The notes below the pieces were generated by a model. The model searched no databases. It was not told the DNA's origin and was given only the letters and a program-made list of their open reading frames with translations. The position numbers and the translations under genes were made by a program. Of a DNA stretch of 64,000 bases, positions 1-8,829 are shown piece after piece. Every line of letters begins with the position of its first letter. Positions within the stretch are counted from its first letter, which is position 1. Source of the DNA: Sphingomonas sp. S2M10 (lineage in GTDB: Bacteria > Pseudomonadota > Alphaproteobacteria > Sphingomonadales > Sphingomonadaceae); the NCBI RefSeq assembly GCF_012650175.1, contig NZ_JAAILI010000029.1, positions 34,531 through 98,530 of the forward strand, written 5' to 3'.

Positions 1-1
1 C

Positions 2-1159
2 TGCTCGAACAGCTTCCGCTCGGACGATGCCGACAGCAACGCGGTCGGGCTGCTCCACCAGGAGATGCGCGCGCTCGGCTCGTTGATCCTCACCCAGGGC
101 GATATCCACAAGGTCCCCGCCGGATCGGCGCTGGCGGTGGACCGCGACGGCTTTGCCGACGGGGTGACCGCCGCGCTGGAGGCCCACCCCAACATCACCA
201 TCGTCCGCGAGCGGGTCGACACGCTGCCCGCCGACGGCCGCACGATCGTCGCCACCGGGCCACTGACCGCGCCGATGCTGGCGGAAAGCATCGGCCGCGC
301 CACCGGCAAGGACAGCCTCGCCTTTTTCGATGCGATCGCCCCGATCGTCCACCGCGAGTCGATCGACATGGAGACCGCGTGGTTCCAGAGCCGCTGGAAC
401 AAGGGATCGGGCAAGGATTACATCAACTGCCCGATGTCCAAGGAGCAGTATCTGGAATTCCACGCCGCGCTGATGGCGGGCGAGAAGACCGAGTTCCGCG
501 AGTGGGAGAATGTCCCCTATTTCGAAGGCTGCATGCCGGTGGAAGTGATGGCCGAGCGCGGGGTGGACACGCTGCGCTACGGGCCGATGAAGGGCGTCGG
601 GCTCGACGATCCGCGCACCGGGCGCTGGCCCTATGCGGTGGTGCAGCTGCGGCAGGACAATGCCAGCGGGACCTTGTGGAACATGGTCGGCTTCCAGACC
701 AAGCTCAAATATGCCGAGCAGGTGCGGCTGTTCCGCACCATTCCCGGGCTGGAGAATGCCGAGTTCGCCCGGCTAGGGGGCTTGCACCGCAACACCTTCC
801 TGCGCTCGCCCGAGCTGCTCGACGGCACGCTGCGGCTGAAGAGCGCGCCCCATATCCGCTTCGCCGGGCAGATCACCGGCTGCGAGGGCTATGTGGAGAG
901 CGCCGCGATCGGGATGCTGGCGGGGCGCTTCGCCGCGGCGGAGATTGCGGGCACCGACCTGCCCGCGCCGCCGCGCGAGACCGCGCTGGGTGCGCTGCTG
1001 TCGCACATCACCGGCGAGGCGGAGATCGAGACCTACCAGCCGATGAACGTCAATTTCGGGCTGTTCCCGCCGATCGAGGGGCGCACCAAGAAGGCCGATC
1101 GCAAACGGATGTATACCGATCGGGCGCGGGCGGCGCTGAAGGACTGGCTAGCGGCCTGA
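2..1159 (+). CDS. trmFO: TrmFO, tRNA (uracil-54-C5)-methyltransferase (5' end cut by window)
   Basis: Folate- and FAD-dependent enzyme that makes 5-methyluridine at position 54 of tRNA, using methylenetetrahydrofolate. The visible 385 residues are the middle and C-terminal parts of a protein that is usually about 450 residues. The open frame runs to the window edge, and its first residues ([27 protein letters not shown]) belong to the conserved N-terminal part of the family. Also visible are the FNCPM-like segment ([11 protein letters not shown]), [14 protein letters not shown] and the [13 protein letters not shown] block typical of TrmFO/GidA proteins. The N-terminal FAD-binding GxGxxG lies outside the window. 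The gene converges on ppx across a palindromic repeat. Confidence 0.95.
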   Translation, partial: CSNSFRSDDADSNAVGLLHQEMRALGSLILTQGDIHKVPAGSALAVDRDGFADGVTAALEAHPNITIVRERVDTLPADGRTIVATGPLTAPMLAESIGRATGKDSLAFFDAIAPIVHRESIDMETAWFQSRWNKGSGKDYINCPMSKEQYLEFHAALMAGEKTEFREWENVPYFEGCMPVEVMAERGVDTLRYGPMKGVGLDDPRTGRWPYAVVQLRQDNASGTLWNMVGFQTKLKYAEQVRLFRTIPGLENAEFARLGGLHRNTFLRSPELLDGTLRLKSAPHIRFAGQITGCEGYVESAAIGMLAGRFAAAEIAGTDLPAPPRETALGALLSHITGEAEIETYQPMNVNFGLFPPIEGRTKKADRKRMYTDRARAALKDWLAA

Positions 1160-1175
1160 CGTTCGGGTCGGCGAC

Positions 1176-1357
1176 CACCCTCACCCTTCCGCCGCTTTGC
1201 GGCTCCCTCCCTCTCCCACAGGGAGAGGGGATAAGCGCCCTCTCCCTTTGGGAGAGGAGCATCGGGTGAACAGCGCCCCGCGCTGTTCAGGCCCTGCCGG
1301 GGGCAGGGCCGGCCCGATGCTGACCCGCCGCCGCAGGCGGTGGGGAGGGTGAGGGTG
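1176..1357. repeat. Family A palindromic intergenic repeat, long copy
   Basis: Its ends are caccctcaccc and its inverse gggtgagggtg. Inside are several short hairpins of the ctctccc/gggagag type. It matches the repeat at 13109-13231 when reversed, along both flanks, but carries an additional 64-base unit that the other copy lacks. It fills the gap between the convergent trmFO and ppx genes, so its hairpins may also end both transcripts. No coding potential is apparent. Confidence 0.85.
1258..1321 (-). repeat. 64-base three-stem nested element, copy 1
   Basis: Closing stem 1258-1266 pairs with 1313-1321 (9 bp). Inside are two hairpins with 3-base loops: 1267-1276 with 1280-1289 (10 bp), and 1290-1298 with 1302-1310 (9 bp). 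It is reverse-oriented relative to the copy at 17332-17395, from which it differs at six positions. Those six positions are the two sides of three base pairs, so pairing is fully kept. It sits within the long copy of a family A repeat. Confidence 0.85.
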
Positions 1358-1374
1358 CGTGTGCCCCTACCCCC

Positions 1375-2871
1375 TCAAGTCTCCAGCACCGGCTCCTTCC
1401 CCAGCGCCACCGCCAGCGCCCGGTGGCGCTTCTCCACGGCCTCGCCGTAGAGCGGCTCGTCGCCATCGGCGAGGCTGAGCACCAGCGCATTCCCCTCCAG
1501 CCGCAGCCGCGAGCGCTGGAGCGGCCGCGCCACCCCGCCGCTCAGCCGCTGGCCGAGCCGCATCGCCAGGCCCCAGCGCTTGGCCTCGGCCAAGGCTTCC
1601 GGCGACGCCAGCCGTTCGAGCGGCGCGGGGCTGTCGGTCGCCCCGCCCAGCGAGGTATAAAGCGCCTGCGCGACGATCGCGCGGCCCGCCGCATCGATGC
1701 CCACCCAATTGCCGTGCAGCCCGATCTCCATGCCCCGTTCGGCGCGAAACTCCGGGTTCGCGCGCCAGCCCACATCCGCCAGCAGGCAGGCGGCATGGCG
1801 CAGCCGTGCCCAGTCCGGCCCGTCGCGGAACAGCGGGGCGAGCCAGGCATCGAGCAGGTCGCCATGTTCGGGGAAGCGCCCCGAGCGTTGCCCCTCCTCA
1901 CGCGCGGCGACGATCAGCGGGTCCTGCAGCCGCTCTTCCGGCGACAGGCGCTGGAACAGCAGCCCCTCGCGCAGGCCGTAGGCGGAGACGATCGTCCCGC
2001 TGCTGCCCAGCTGCTTGGTCACCGCCACCAGCAGCGCCGCGGCATCCCCCAGCGAGGGGATGCGCGCGCTCGACAGGTCGGGCACGGTCTTGAGATCGGC
2101 CTTGGTGGCGCCCTCGACCCGGCGGCCGAGCTCCTCCACCCGGTCGATCGCGAGCGGGTATTGATGGACGATCGGCAGCGGATAATCGGTCAGGTGCATG
2201 TCGAGCTTGGCGAGCGAGCGCCACGAGCCGCCGACCATGTAGAAGGGCAGGCCCTTCCCCCGGCCCTTCCAGCCCGCCGCGTCGATCATGCGGGTGACCT
2301 CGCGCTCCAGCACGCCCCTGCCCCGCGCGCGGATCGCGCCTAGGCGGAGCACGCCGAGCGGGAATGACACCCGATCGGTCACCGTGCCGGCCACCACGCG
2401 CACCAGCTCCAGGCTCCCGCCGCCGAGATCGCCGACCACGCCGTCCGCTTCGGGAATGCCGGAAAGCACGCCGAAGCCGGAAGCCGTCGCCTCCTCGACG
2501 CCGGAGAGCAGCTCCACCGCCAGCCCGAAGCCCTCGGCCATCGCCAGCAGCTCGCCGCCGTTCGAGGCGTCGCGCACCGCGGCGGTGGCGACGGTGCGCA
2601 ATTCGCTGACCCGCATCTCGCGGGCGAGCAGCGCGAAGCGGCCTAGCGCGGCGCGCGCGCTGGCGAGGCCGCCGGCATGGATCGCGCCGGTCTCCGCCAG
2701 GCCCTTGCCGAGCCCGGCCATCACCTTCTCGTTGAACAGGATCGCGGGCAGCCGCGCCGGGCCCTCATAGACGACGAGGCGGATCGAGTTGGAACCGATG
2801 TCGATGATCGCGGTACGCGGCCGGGCGCTTTTGGAAACGGCGCCCGGCGTAGGAAGCAGGATGGTTGCCAC
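1375..2871 (-). CDS. ppx: Ppx/GppA family phosphatase (exopolyphosphatase)
   Basis: Releases phosphate from inorganic polyphosphate or guanosine pentaphosphate. The 498-residue protein has the ASKHA-fold phosphate-1 motif IDIGSNSIRLVVYEG near residue 23, ATAAVRDASNG, and the phosphate-2 motif GDLGGGSLELV. A C-terminal helical region follows, as in Ppx proteins of about 500 residues. The start is GTG, four bases after the ppk stop, so the gene is probably co-translated with ppk. Pairing a polyphosphate-making and a polyphosphate-degrading enzyme in one operon is common. Substrate preference (polyphosphate or pppGpp) cannot be read from sequence. Confidence 0.93.
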   Translation of the reverse strand: MATILLPTPGAVSKSARPRTAIIDIGSNSIRLVVYEGPARLPAILFNEKVMAGLGKGLAETGAIHAGGLASARAALGRFALLAREMRVSELRTVATAAVRDASNGGELLAMAEGFGLAVELLSGVEEATASGFGVLSGIPEADGVVGDLGGGSLELVRVVAGTVTDRVSFPLGVLRLGAIRARGRGVLEREVTRMIDAAGWKGRGKGLPFYMVGGSWRSLAKLDMHLTDYPLPIVHQYPLAIDRVEELGRRVEGATKADLKTVPDLSSARIPSLGDAAALLVAVTKQLGSSGTIVSAYGLREGLLFQRLSPEERLQDPLIVAAREEGQRSGRFPEHGDLLDAWLAPLFRDGPDWARLRHAACLLADVGWRANPEFRAERGMEIGLHGNWVGIDAAGRAIVAQALYTSLGGATDSPAPLERLASPEALAEAKRWGLAMRLGQRLSGGVARPLQRSRLRLEGNALVLSLADGDEPLYGEAVEKRHRALAVALGKEPVLET

Positions 2872-2875
2872 GCGA

Positions 2876-5044
2876 TCAGGCGCCCTTTGCGGCGAGTCGC
2901 TGCTTGCGCGGCGACAGCTTGGGCACCGGCTTGCGCGATCCCATCGCGGCGCCGCGCCCCGAGAGCGACGGATTGGTCATGAAATAGCGGTGCAGATTGA
3001 ATTCCCCGTCTTCGCCCGGCACGATCCGGTCGTAATGGCCGTCGGGCGCGAGCAGCCAGCTCTGTTCGTTGTCGAGCAGGTTGGCGACCATCACTTGGTC
3101 CAGCACCTGATCGTGCACGGTCTTGTTGAGCAGCGGCAGCATGAACTCGACGCGGCGATCGAAGTTGCGCTGCATCCAGTCGGCCGAGGAAATATACAGC
3201 TTGGCGCCGTCGTTCGGCAGCGTCTTGCCGTTGCCGAATACCCAGATGCGGCTGTGCTCCAGGAAGCGGCCGACGATCGATTTCACCCGGATATTCTCGC
3301 TCATCCCCGCGACGCCGGGCCGCAGGCAGCAGATGCCGCGCACCACCAGCTCGATCTGCACGCCGGCGCTGCTCGCCTGGTAGAGCTTCTCGATGATCGC
3401 GGGATCAACCAGCGAGTTCATCTTCGCCCAGATCGTGCCGGGGCGCCCGGCGCGGACATGGGCGATTTCCTCCTCGATCAGGTCGCTCAGCCGATGGCGA
3501 AGGTCGCGCGGCGAGATGCCGAGCAGTTCCAGATGCTGCGGTTCGACATAGCCGGTCACATAGTTGAAGATCTGCGCCGCATCGCGGCCGATCCGTGGAT
3601 CGGCAGTGAAGAAGCTGAGATCGGTGTAGATGCGCGCGGTGATCGGGTGATAATTGCCCGTGCCGAAATGGCAGTAGGTGCGATAGCGATCGCCCTCGCG
3701 CCGCACGACCATCGAGACCTTGGCGTGCGTCTTCCAGTCGATGAAGCCATAGACGACCTGCACGCCGGCCCGCTCCAGCGCGGTCGCCCAGTAGAGATTC
3801 TGTTCCTCGTCGAACCGCGCCTTGAGCTCGACGACGGCGGTGACCGACTTGCCGGCCTCGGCCGCGGCGATCAGCGCGTTGATCACCGCCGACTGCTTGC
3901 CCGCGCGATACAGCGTCTGCTTGATCGCCACCACATCGGGGTCGGCGGCGGCCTGCTGGAGGAAGCTGAGCACGACGTCGAAGGTCTCGTACGGGTGGTG
4001 GACGACGATGTCCTTGGCGCGGATCGCCGCGAAGCAGTCGCCGCCATATTCGCGGATCCGCTCGGGGAAGCGCGCCGAGAAGGGGGTGAACTTGAGGTCG
4101 GGCCGATCCTCGTCGACCAGCATCGACAGGTCGCCGACTCCGAGAAAGCCGCCGGTTTCGGTGAGCAGCGCGTCGCTGCCGCCCAGCTCTTCCTTCAGCA
4201 CCGCTTCGAGATCGGGGGCGATGCCCTCCTCCATTTCGAGACGGATGACGCGGCCGCGACGCCGCCGCTTGATCGCCGAGCGGAAGGTGAGGACGAGGTC
4301 CTCGGCCTCTTCCTCGATCTCGATATCGCTGTCGCGCAGCACCCGGAAGGTGGCGGCGGCGAGCATTTCATAGCCCGGGAAGAGCAGCCCCCAGAAATGC
4401 TTGATCAGCGTCTCGATCGCGACATAGCGGGCCGGGGCACCGGGCAGCCGGACGAAGCGCTTGAGCGTCGTCGGCAGCATCACCAGTTCCTGCACCGGCT
4501 CGCGATCCGAGGTGCGCAGCAGGTTGAAGATCACGCTCGATCCCTGGTTGGGGATGAACGGGAAGGGATGCGCGGGATCGAGCGCCTGCGGGGTCAGGAT
4601 CGGGAAGATCTGCTCGCGGAAATGGTTGGCGAGCCATTCCTCGGTCTCACCCTCGATCGCATCGGCTTCGAGCACGAAGATGTTCGCGAGCGCCAGTTCG
4701 GCGCGGATGTCCACCCACACCGCCTGCTGCTCGTCGGCGAGCGTCGCCGCTTCGGCGGAGATCGCCTCCAGCTGCTGCGCAGGGGTGAGGCCGTCGGCCG
4801 AGCGCGTGTCGATATTCTGCAGCTGCTGGCCCATCAGGCCGGCCACGCGAACCATGAAGAATTCGTCGAAATTGCTGCCGGAAATCGACAGGAAGCGGAG
4901 GCGTTCCAGCAGCGGATGGGCGGGGTTGCACGCCTCCTCCATCACGCGGCGGTTGAAGGCCAGCCAGGAAAGCTCGCGGTTGAAATAGCGCGGCGCGTTG
5001 GGATCGGCGGGGGCGATGGTCGCAGGGGCGGCGGATTCGGTCAT
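2876..5044 (-). CDS. ppk1: Polyphosphate kinase 1
   Basis: Reversibly polymerises the ATP gamma-phosphate into inorganic polyphosphate. At 722 residues it has the usual PPK1 length. An N-terminal helical domain (YFNRELSWLAFNRRVMEEA) is followed by the two phospholipase-D-like catalytic domains. The autophosphorylated histidine lies in YCHFGTGNYHP, and the second conserved histidine in LEHSRIWVFGNG. The ATG overlaps the hda stop as ATGA, suggesting translational coupling. It lies third in a minus-strand run: DUF2066-like, hda, ppk, ppx. Confidence 0.97.
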   Translation of the reverse strand: MTESAAPATIAPADPNAPRYFNRELSWLAFNRRVMEEACNPAHPLLERLRFLSISGSNFDEFFMVRVAGLMGQQLQNIDTRSADGLTPAQQLEAISAEAATLADEQQAVWVDIRAELALANIFVLEADAIEGETEEWLANHFREQIFPILTPQALDPAHPFPFIPNQGSSVIFNLLRTSDREPVQELVMLPTTLKRFVRLPGAPARYVAIETLIKHFWGLLFPGYEMLAAATFRVLRDSDIEIEEEAEDLVLTFRSAIKRRRRGRVIRLEMEEGIAPDLEAVLKEELGGSDALLTETGGFLGVGDLSMLVDEDRPDLKFTPFSARFPERIREYGGDCFAAIRAKDIVVHHPYETFDVVLSFLQQAAADPDVVAIKQTLYRAGKQSAVINALIAAAEAGKSVTAVVELKARFDEEQNLYWATALERAGVQVVYGFIDWKTHAKVSMVVRREGDRYRTYCHFGTGNYHPITARIYTDLSFFTADPRIGRDAAQIFNYVTGYVEPQHLELLGISPRDLRHRLSDLIEEEIAHVRAGRPGTIWAKMNSLVDPAIIEKLYQASSAGVQIELVVRGICCLRPGVAGMSENIRVKSIVGRFLEHSRIWVFGNGKTLPNDGAKLYISSADWMQRNFDRRVEFMLPLLNKTVHDQVLDQVMVANLLDNEQSWLLAPDGHYDRIVPGEDGEFNLHRYFMTNPSLSGRGAAMGSRKPVPKLSPRKQRLAAKGA

Positions 5045-5655
5045 TCGCTCTCGCTATCGTCGTTATGCGTCAAAAGGCTTGCAGCCTGGAGTGTAGTCTT
5101 CACCACCGGGATCGACAAACGGCCGTCGGTCTCCATTTCCAGCACATCGGCAACGCGCAGGATCGCGACATGGCTGCGCTCGATCCGCCTGGCGATCCAG
5201 GCGATCACGGCGGGCGTGGCATGCAGCAGGTGGCGGGTGAAGACCCGCTCCAGCAAGAGCGGGACCAACGCGTCGTCGGGCGGGCCGATCTCGAGCAGCG
5301 GCGAGGCGGCGAGGCGCGATCGCAGATCGGGCAGCGTCACTTCCCAGCGCGGCGGTGCGGCATCGGCGACGATCAGCAGCGGGCGGCGCTCACCCTGGGC
5401 GCGATTCCAGGCGTGGAAGATATCCGCTTCGTCGACGCGCTCGGCATCGTCGATGATCGCGGCTCCAGTCTTTGCCGCGAAGATCCGCGCGAGCAGGCTG
5501 CGACCGGACTTTCGTGGCCCCACCAGCAGCGCCGCCATCACCGGCCAGGTCGCCCAATGTTCGAGCTGATGGACGGCGCGCGCGTTCGAGGCGCTGACCA
5601 GAAAGTCCGTCTCGCTCGCCTCGGGCAGGCCCAGCGGCAGGCGGAGCTGGCTCAT
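5041..5655 (-). CDS. hda: Hda/HdaA-type regulator of DnaA
   Basis: Small DnaA-related AAA+ protein (204 residues) that with the DNA-loaded beta clamp promotes hydrolysis of DnaA-ATP. The N-terminal MSQLRLPLG carries a QL-x-LPL clamp-binding motif. The P-loop-like GPRKSGRS has arginine in place of the usual lysine, which is also seen in known Hda proteins. IIDDAE stands at the Walker B position. Both ends overlap neighbours as ATGA, so it sits inside a coupled operon with ppk downstream. The ATG at 5655 was chosen because it places the clamp motif at the N-terminus and overlaps the upstream stop. Confidence 0.88.
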   Translation of the reverse strand: MSQLRLPLGLPEASETDFLVSASNARAVHQLEHWATWPVMAALLVGPRKSGRSLLARIFAAKTGAAIIDDAERVDEADIFHAWNRAQGERRPLLIVADAAPPRWEVTLPDLRSRLAASPLLEIGPPDDALVPLLLERVFTRHLLHATPAVIAWIARRIERSHVAILRVADVLEMETDGRLSIPVVKTTLQAASLLTHNDDSESE

Positions 5656-6890
5656 TGCGCCTTGGGCGTCGGCGAAGCCTGGGGCGCGGCGCCCCGACGG
5701 ATGCGGAGCACGCCCGGCCCTTCCTGCACGCTCCAGCCGCGCGATTCGAGCGCGGCGCGCAAGGCGGCCTGCGATCCGTCGTAGCTGACGCGCAGCACCG
5801 AGATGCCGCCGAGCGCCAGGCTGGTGGTGGTGGCGCTGCGCACGCCGGGCACCCCGCGAACCGCACTTTCCGAGGCGGTGACGGCGGCGGCGTTGGGCGT
5901 TTCGACCTGCACCGAAAGCGCGGTCGTTGCCGCACCGCTCGCCTCGATGCTGGGCAAGGGGGTCGGCAGCGGGGTTTCCTCGGGCGCGGGCGCTTCCGGC
6001 TGCGCGACCGGCGGGCGGGCGGCGAGCACGGCATCGGTATGGAGCCGGCCCTCGCTCAGCGCCTTCTGATAGGCCTTGTCGATACGCGCCACGGCGGTGT
6101 CCAGCAGCGCGTCGATCGCGTCGCCATTGTCGATGCGCAGCGCGAAGCTGGTGATCGGCAGCTTGTCCGGCCCGTGCGTCGCCGAGAAGATGCCGACGAT
6201 CGGCCCGCCCGGATAGTCGCGGCGCAGCTGCACTTCCGGCACCAGCATGTCGACCGCGCCATATTGGTCGAGGATCGTCCGCCACCAGTTGCGGCCATGG
6301 CGCAGCGTCTGGCCGGTATTGACCAGCAGCCGGTCCGCCCCGGTGCCGCGCAGGCGGACATAGTCGATCGTGCTGCCCGCGGCGCGCAGCCGGTTCCAGG
6401 CGCGCGCCCAGGCGGTGTCGCGCTCGAACACCTGGCCGACGCCGCCCGAATATTGCAGCGGCACCAGCAGCATCGGCGGCGAATGGGTGACCGCGATCGA
6501 GACGCCGAGGATCGACCCCGCCTTGGCGCGATCGAACTGCACGCCCAGGCTGGCGATATAGCGGCTGGGCCCGATCTGCTCGCGCTCGACGACGATGCCG
6601 GTGACGATCGCGTCGAGGGCCGAATCGGAGAGCGAGCCCGGCTTGCCGGTGAGCTGCTGCGACAGCATTGACCAGCCCTTGCGCTGGGCGATCCTCCAGC
6701 CGCCCTGGCGGGCGATCTCGGCGCTCTTGCCCGACACGTCGACCTTCACGCCGCTCACTTCGAAGCTGTTTGCGACACCTGCGGGTGCGGCGGGAGCGCC
6801 GCCCTGCCCCCGCGCCGTCAGGGTGCCCGCACCGGCGAGCGCGAGCGCGGCGACGGCGCCAATTACGGTTTTGGGACGGCGAAACTGCAT
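5652..6890 (-). CDS. Secreted DUF2066-like protein of unknown function
   Basis: A 412-residue protein with a signal-peptide-like start ([25 protein letters not shown]), so probably periplasmic. A central region contains [20 protein letters not shown], followed by a proline-rich linker (about residues 310-330) and a C-terminal ferredoxin-like/HMA-like fold ([29 protein letters not shown]) without a CxxC metal site. In gammaproteobacteria a DUF2066 protein also lies between hda and purM, so synteny supports a distant relationship. The first gene of the hda-ppk-ppx run, it diverges from purM. The ATG at 6890 gives the best signal peptide. Function is unknown. Confidence 0.75.
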   Translation of the reverse strand: MQFRRPKTVIGAVAALALAGAGTLTARGQGGAPAAPAGVANSFEVSGVKVDVSGKSAEIARQGGWRIAQRKGWSMLSQQLTGKPGSLSDSALDAIVTGIVVEREQIGPSRYIASLGVQFDRAKAGSILGVSIAVTHSPPMLLVPLQYSGGVGQVFERDTAWARAWNRLRAAGSTIDYVRLRGTGADRLLVNTGQTLRHGRNWWRTILDQYGAVDMLVPEVQLRRDYPGGPIVGIFSATHGPDKLPITSFALRIDNGDAIDALLDTAVARIDKAYQKALSEGRLHTDAVLAARPPVAQPEAPAPEETPLPTPLPSIEASGAATTALSVQVETPNAAAVTASESAVRGVPGVRSATTTSLALGGISVLRVSYDGSQAALRAALESRGWSVQEGPGVLRIRRGAAPQASPTPKAQ

Positions 6891-6954
6891 GCGGGCGCCC
6901 TTTTGGCGAACCGGGCGTGGAAATCCAAGCGCGTTGTGGCTAGGGCCATCGCCC

Positions 6955-8061
6955 ATGAGCGAGACCAAGGCGGGCGACGGCCCTTACACCTATGCCCAGG
7001 CGGGCGTTTCGATTGCGGCGGGCAATGCGCTGGTGCGCGCGATCGGCCCGCTTGCCCGTTCCACCCGGCGCGCCGGCGCGGACGCCGATCTGGGCGGCTT
7101 CGGCGGCATCTTCGACCTGAAGGCCGCGGGCTTCACCGATCCGCTGCTGGTTGCGGCGAACGACGGCGTCGGCACCAAGCTGAAGCTGGCGATCGAGCAT
7201 GACCGGCACGACGGCGTCGGCATCGACCTCGTCGCGATGTGCGCCAACGATCTGATCGTCCAGGGCGCCGAACCGCTGTTTTTCCTCGACTATTATGCGA
7301 GCGGCAAGCTCGACAACGCGGTTGCCGAGCGGGTGATCGCCGGAATCGCGGAGGGCTGCCGCCAGGCGGGCTGCGCGCTGATCGGCGGCGAGACCGCCGA
7401 GATGCCGGGCATGTATGCCGATGGCGATTACGACCTTGCCGGCTTCTGCGTCGGCGCGGTGGAGCGCGACCGGCTGCTCGACGGCAAGAAGATCGCCCCC
7501 GGCGACGTACTGCTCGGCCTCGCCTCGAACGGCGTCCACTCGAACGGCTTCTCGCTGGTGCGGCGACTCGCGGCGGACAAGGGCTGGAAGCTCGATCGCC
7601 CGGCGCTGTTCGACCAGGAGCGGCTGCTGATCGACACGCTGATGGCGCCGACGCGCATCTATGTCGCCAGCCTTCTGCCCGAACTGCGCAAGGGCACGAT
7701 CCACGGCCTCGCCCATATCACGGGCGGCGGCCTGCTCGAGAACGTCCCTCGCGTTCTCCCCGAGGGCAGCCATGCCCGGATCGACGCCGATGCCTGGCCG
7801 CTGCCCCGGCTGATGGCGTTCCTGCAGGCGCAGGGCAATATCGAGCCCGAAGAGATGGCGCGCACCTTCAACTGCGGCATCGGCATGGTCGCGGTGGTCG
7901 CGGCGGAGCAGGCGGAAGCCGTCTCGGCAGCGCTGACCGAAGCGGGCGAGACGGTGTTCGCCATCGGCACGGTCGAAGCCGGCGAGCGCGGCTGCACCGT
8001 GGTCGGCGGCGACGAGACCTGGAGCGCGCGTGCGCCGTGGAGCGCCACGCACTATGGCTGA
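6955..8061 (+). CDS. purM: Phosphoribosylformylglycinamidine cyclo-ligase (AIR synthetase)
   Basis: Fifth step of de novo purine synthesis: ATP-dependent closure of FGAM to AIR. The 368-residue sequence has [53 protein letters not shown] and [11 protein letters not shown], all hallmark motifs of the PurM/ThiL/SelD superfamily. It precedes purN, separated by a palindromic repeat. The start is the first ATG in frame, 64 bases from the divergent DUF2066-like gene. Confidence 0.97.
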   Translation: MSETKAGDGPYTYAQAGVSIAAGNALVRAIGPLARSTRRAGADADLGGFGGIFDLKAAGFTDPLLVAANDGVGTKLKLAIEHDRHDGVGIDLVAMCANDLIVQGAEPLFFLDYYASGKLDNAVAERVIAGIAEGCRQAGCALIGGETAEMPGMYADGDYDLAGFCVGAVERDRLLDGKKIAPGDVLLGLASNGVHSNGFSLVRRLAADKGWKLDRPALFDQERLLIDTLMAPTRIYVASLLPELRKGTIHGLAHITGGGLLENVPRVLPEGSHARIDADAWPLPRLMAFLQAQGNIEPEEMARTFNCGIGMVAVVAAEQAEAVSAALTEAGETVFAIGTVEAGERGCTVVGGDETWSARAPWSATHYG

Positions 8062-8086
8062 TTGCGGGGCGCTATCCACCGGCGCT

Positions 8087-8189
8087 CCCCTCCCACCTGC
8101 GGGAGGGGTCCGGAACGGGGCTGAGCGGTACCGCCATCCTGCCCTCTGCATGTCAGCCCCTCCCCGAGCCCTTTCCGCAGGCGGGAGGG
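8087..8189. repeat. Family C palindromic repeat between purM and purN
   Basis: The left end is itself a hairpin (8087-8094 with 8101-8108). An inner pair (8117-8124 with 8153-8160) is perfect over 8 bp. The outer arms 8089-8102 and 8175-8188 are complementary at 13 of 14 positions. The right arm ends with GGGAGGG just before the purN start, so it can be both repeat arm and ribosome binding site. The alternative pairings mean the site could be hidden or exposed. Confidence 0.7.
8183..8189 (+). promoter_or_regulatory. Ribosome binding site of purN supplied by a repeat arm
   Basis: GGGAGGG lies 4 bases before the TTG start of purN and is the only strong Shine-Dalgarno match there. It is part of the right arm of the palindromic repeat, and in the outer pairing it would face CCTCCC at 8089-8094. 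Confidence 0.65.
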
Positions 8190-8193
8190 CGAT

Positions 8194-8760
8194 TTGAAGA
8201 AGCGACTCGGCATTCTGATTTCGGGCCGCGGCTCCAACATGGCTGCGCTGATCGAGGCCGCGGCGGCGCCGGACTGCCCCTATACGGTCGCGCTCGTCGC
8301 CAGCGACAAGCCCGAAGCGGCCGGACTCGCCTGGGCGGCCGAGCGCGGCGTGGCGACCTTCGCGCAAAGCCCGAAAGGCATGCCCAAGGCCGAATATGAG
8401 GCAAAGATCGATGCGGCGCTGCGAAATGCAGGCGTCGAGGCGATCGCGCTCGCGGGCTATATGCGGCTGCTCTCTGACGATTTCGTCGCGCGCTGGCGGG
8501 GGAGGATCGTCAACATCCACCCCTCGCTGCTGCCCAAGTACAAGGGTCTCGATACCCATGCGCGGGCGATCGCGGCCGGCGATGTCGAGGCGGGCGCCTC
8601 GGTGCATATCGTTACCGAGGAACTGGATGGCGGCGAGGTGCTGGGCCAGGCACGGGTGGCCATCCTGCCCGGCGACACTGCCGATACGCTTTCGGCGCGC
8701 GTGCTGGCCGAGGAGCACAAACTCTACCCAAAAACCATCGCAGCATGGCTTTGCGGCTGA
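8194..8760 (+). CDS. purN: Phosphoribosylglycinamide formyltransferase
   Basis: Third step of purine synthesis: transfers formyl from 10-formyltetrahydrofolate to GAR. The 188-residue protein begins KKRLGILISGRGSNMAAL. It has the formyltransferase signature around NIHPSLLPKYKGLDTHARAIAAGD (catalytic Asn and His) and the conserved Asp further on in VTEELDGGEVLGQ. The start codon is TTG, chosen because the conserved N-terminus begins directly after it and GGGAGGG lies 4 bases upstream. No ATG fits the family N-terminus. Confidence 0.96.
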   Translation: MKKRLGILISGRGSNMAALIEAAAAPDCPYTVALVASDKPEAAGLAWAAERGVATFAQSPKGMPKAEYEAKIDAALRNAGVEAIALAGYMRLLSDDFVARWRGRIVNIHPSLLPKYKGLDTHARAIAAGDVEAGASVHIVTEELDGGEVLGQARVAILPGDTADTLSARVLAEEHKLYPKTIAAWLCG

Positions 8761-8829
8761 AATCTGCGGATATTTGGTTCCGATGCCGCGTTCTCCCCCG
8801 TCAATACTCCAGAACGGGAAGCCACGGAC

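Noticed and set aside
1..1159. trmFO as a truncated pseudogene
   Set aside because: The reading frame is open to the first base, and the missing N-terminus is due to the window edge.
1160..1374. Small RNA or riboswitch in the trmFO-ppx gap
   Set aside because: The hairpins are explained by the repeat and its nested 64-mer. Both neighbours converge here, so a 5' leader riboswitch makes no sense at this spot.
2789..5569. Long open frame of 926 codons on the plus strand opposite ppk and hda
   Set aside because: Its content is a reverse shadow of ppk (His/Arg/Asp-rich, no domain, no membrane or signal pattern). GC-rich codon bias keeps the opposite frame open.
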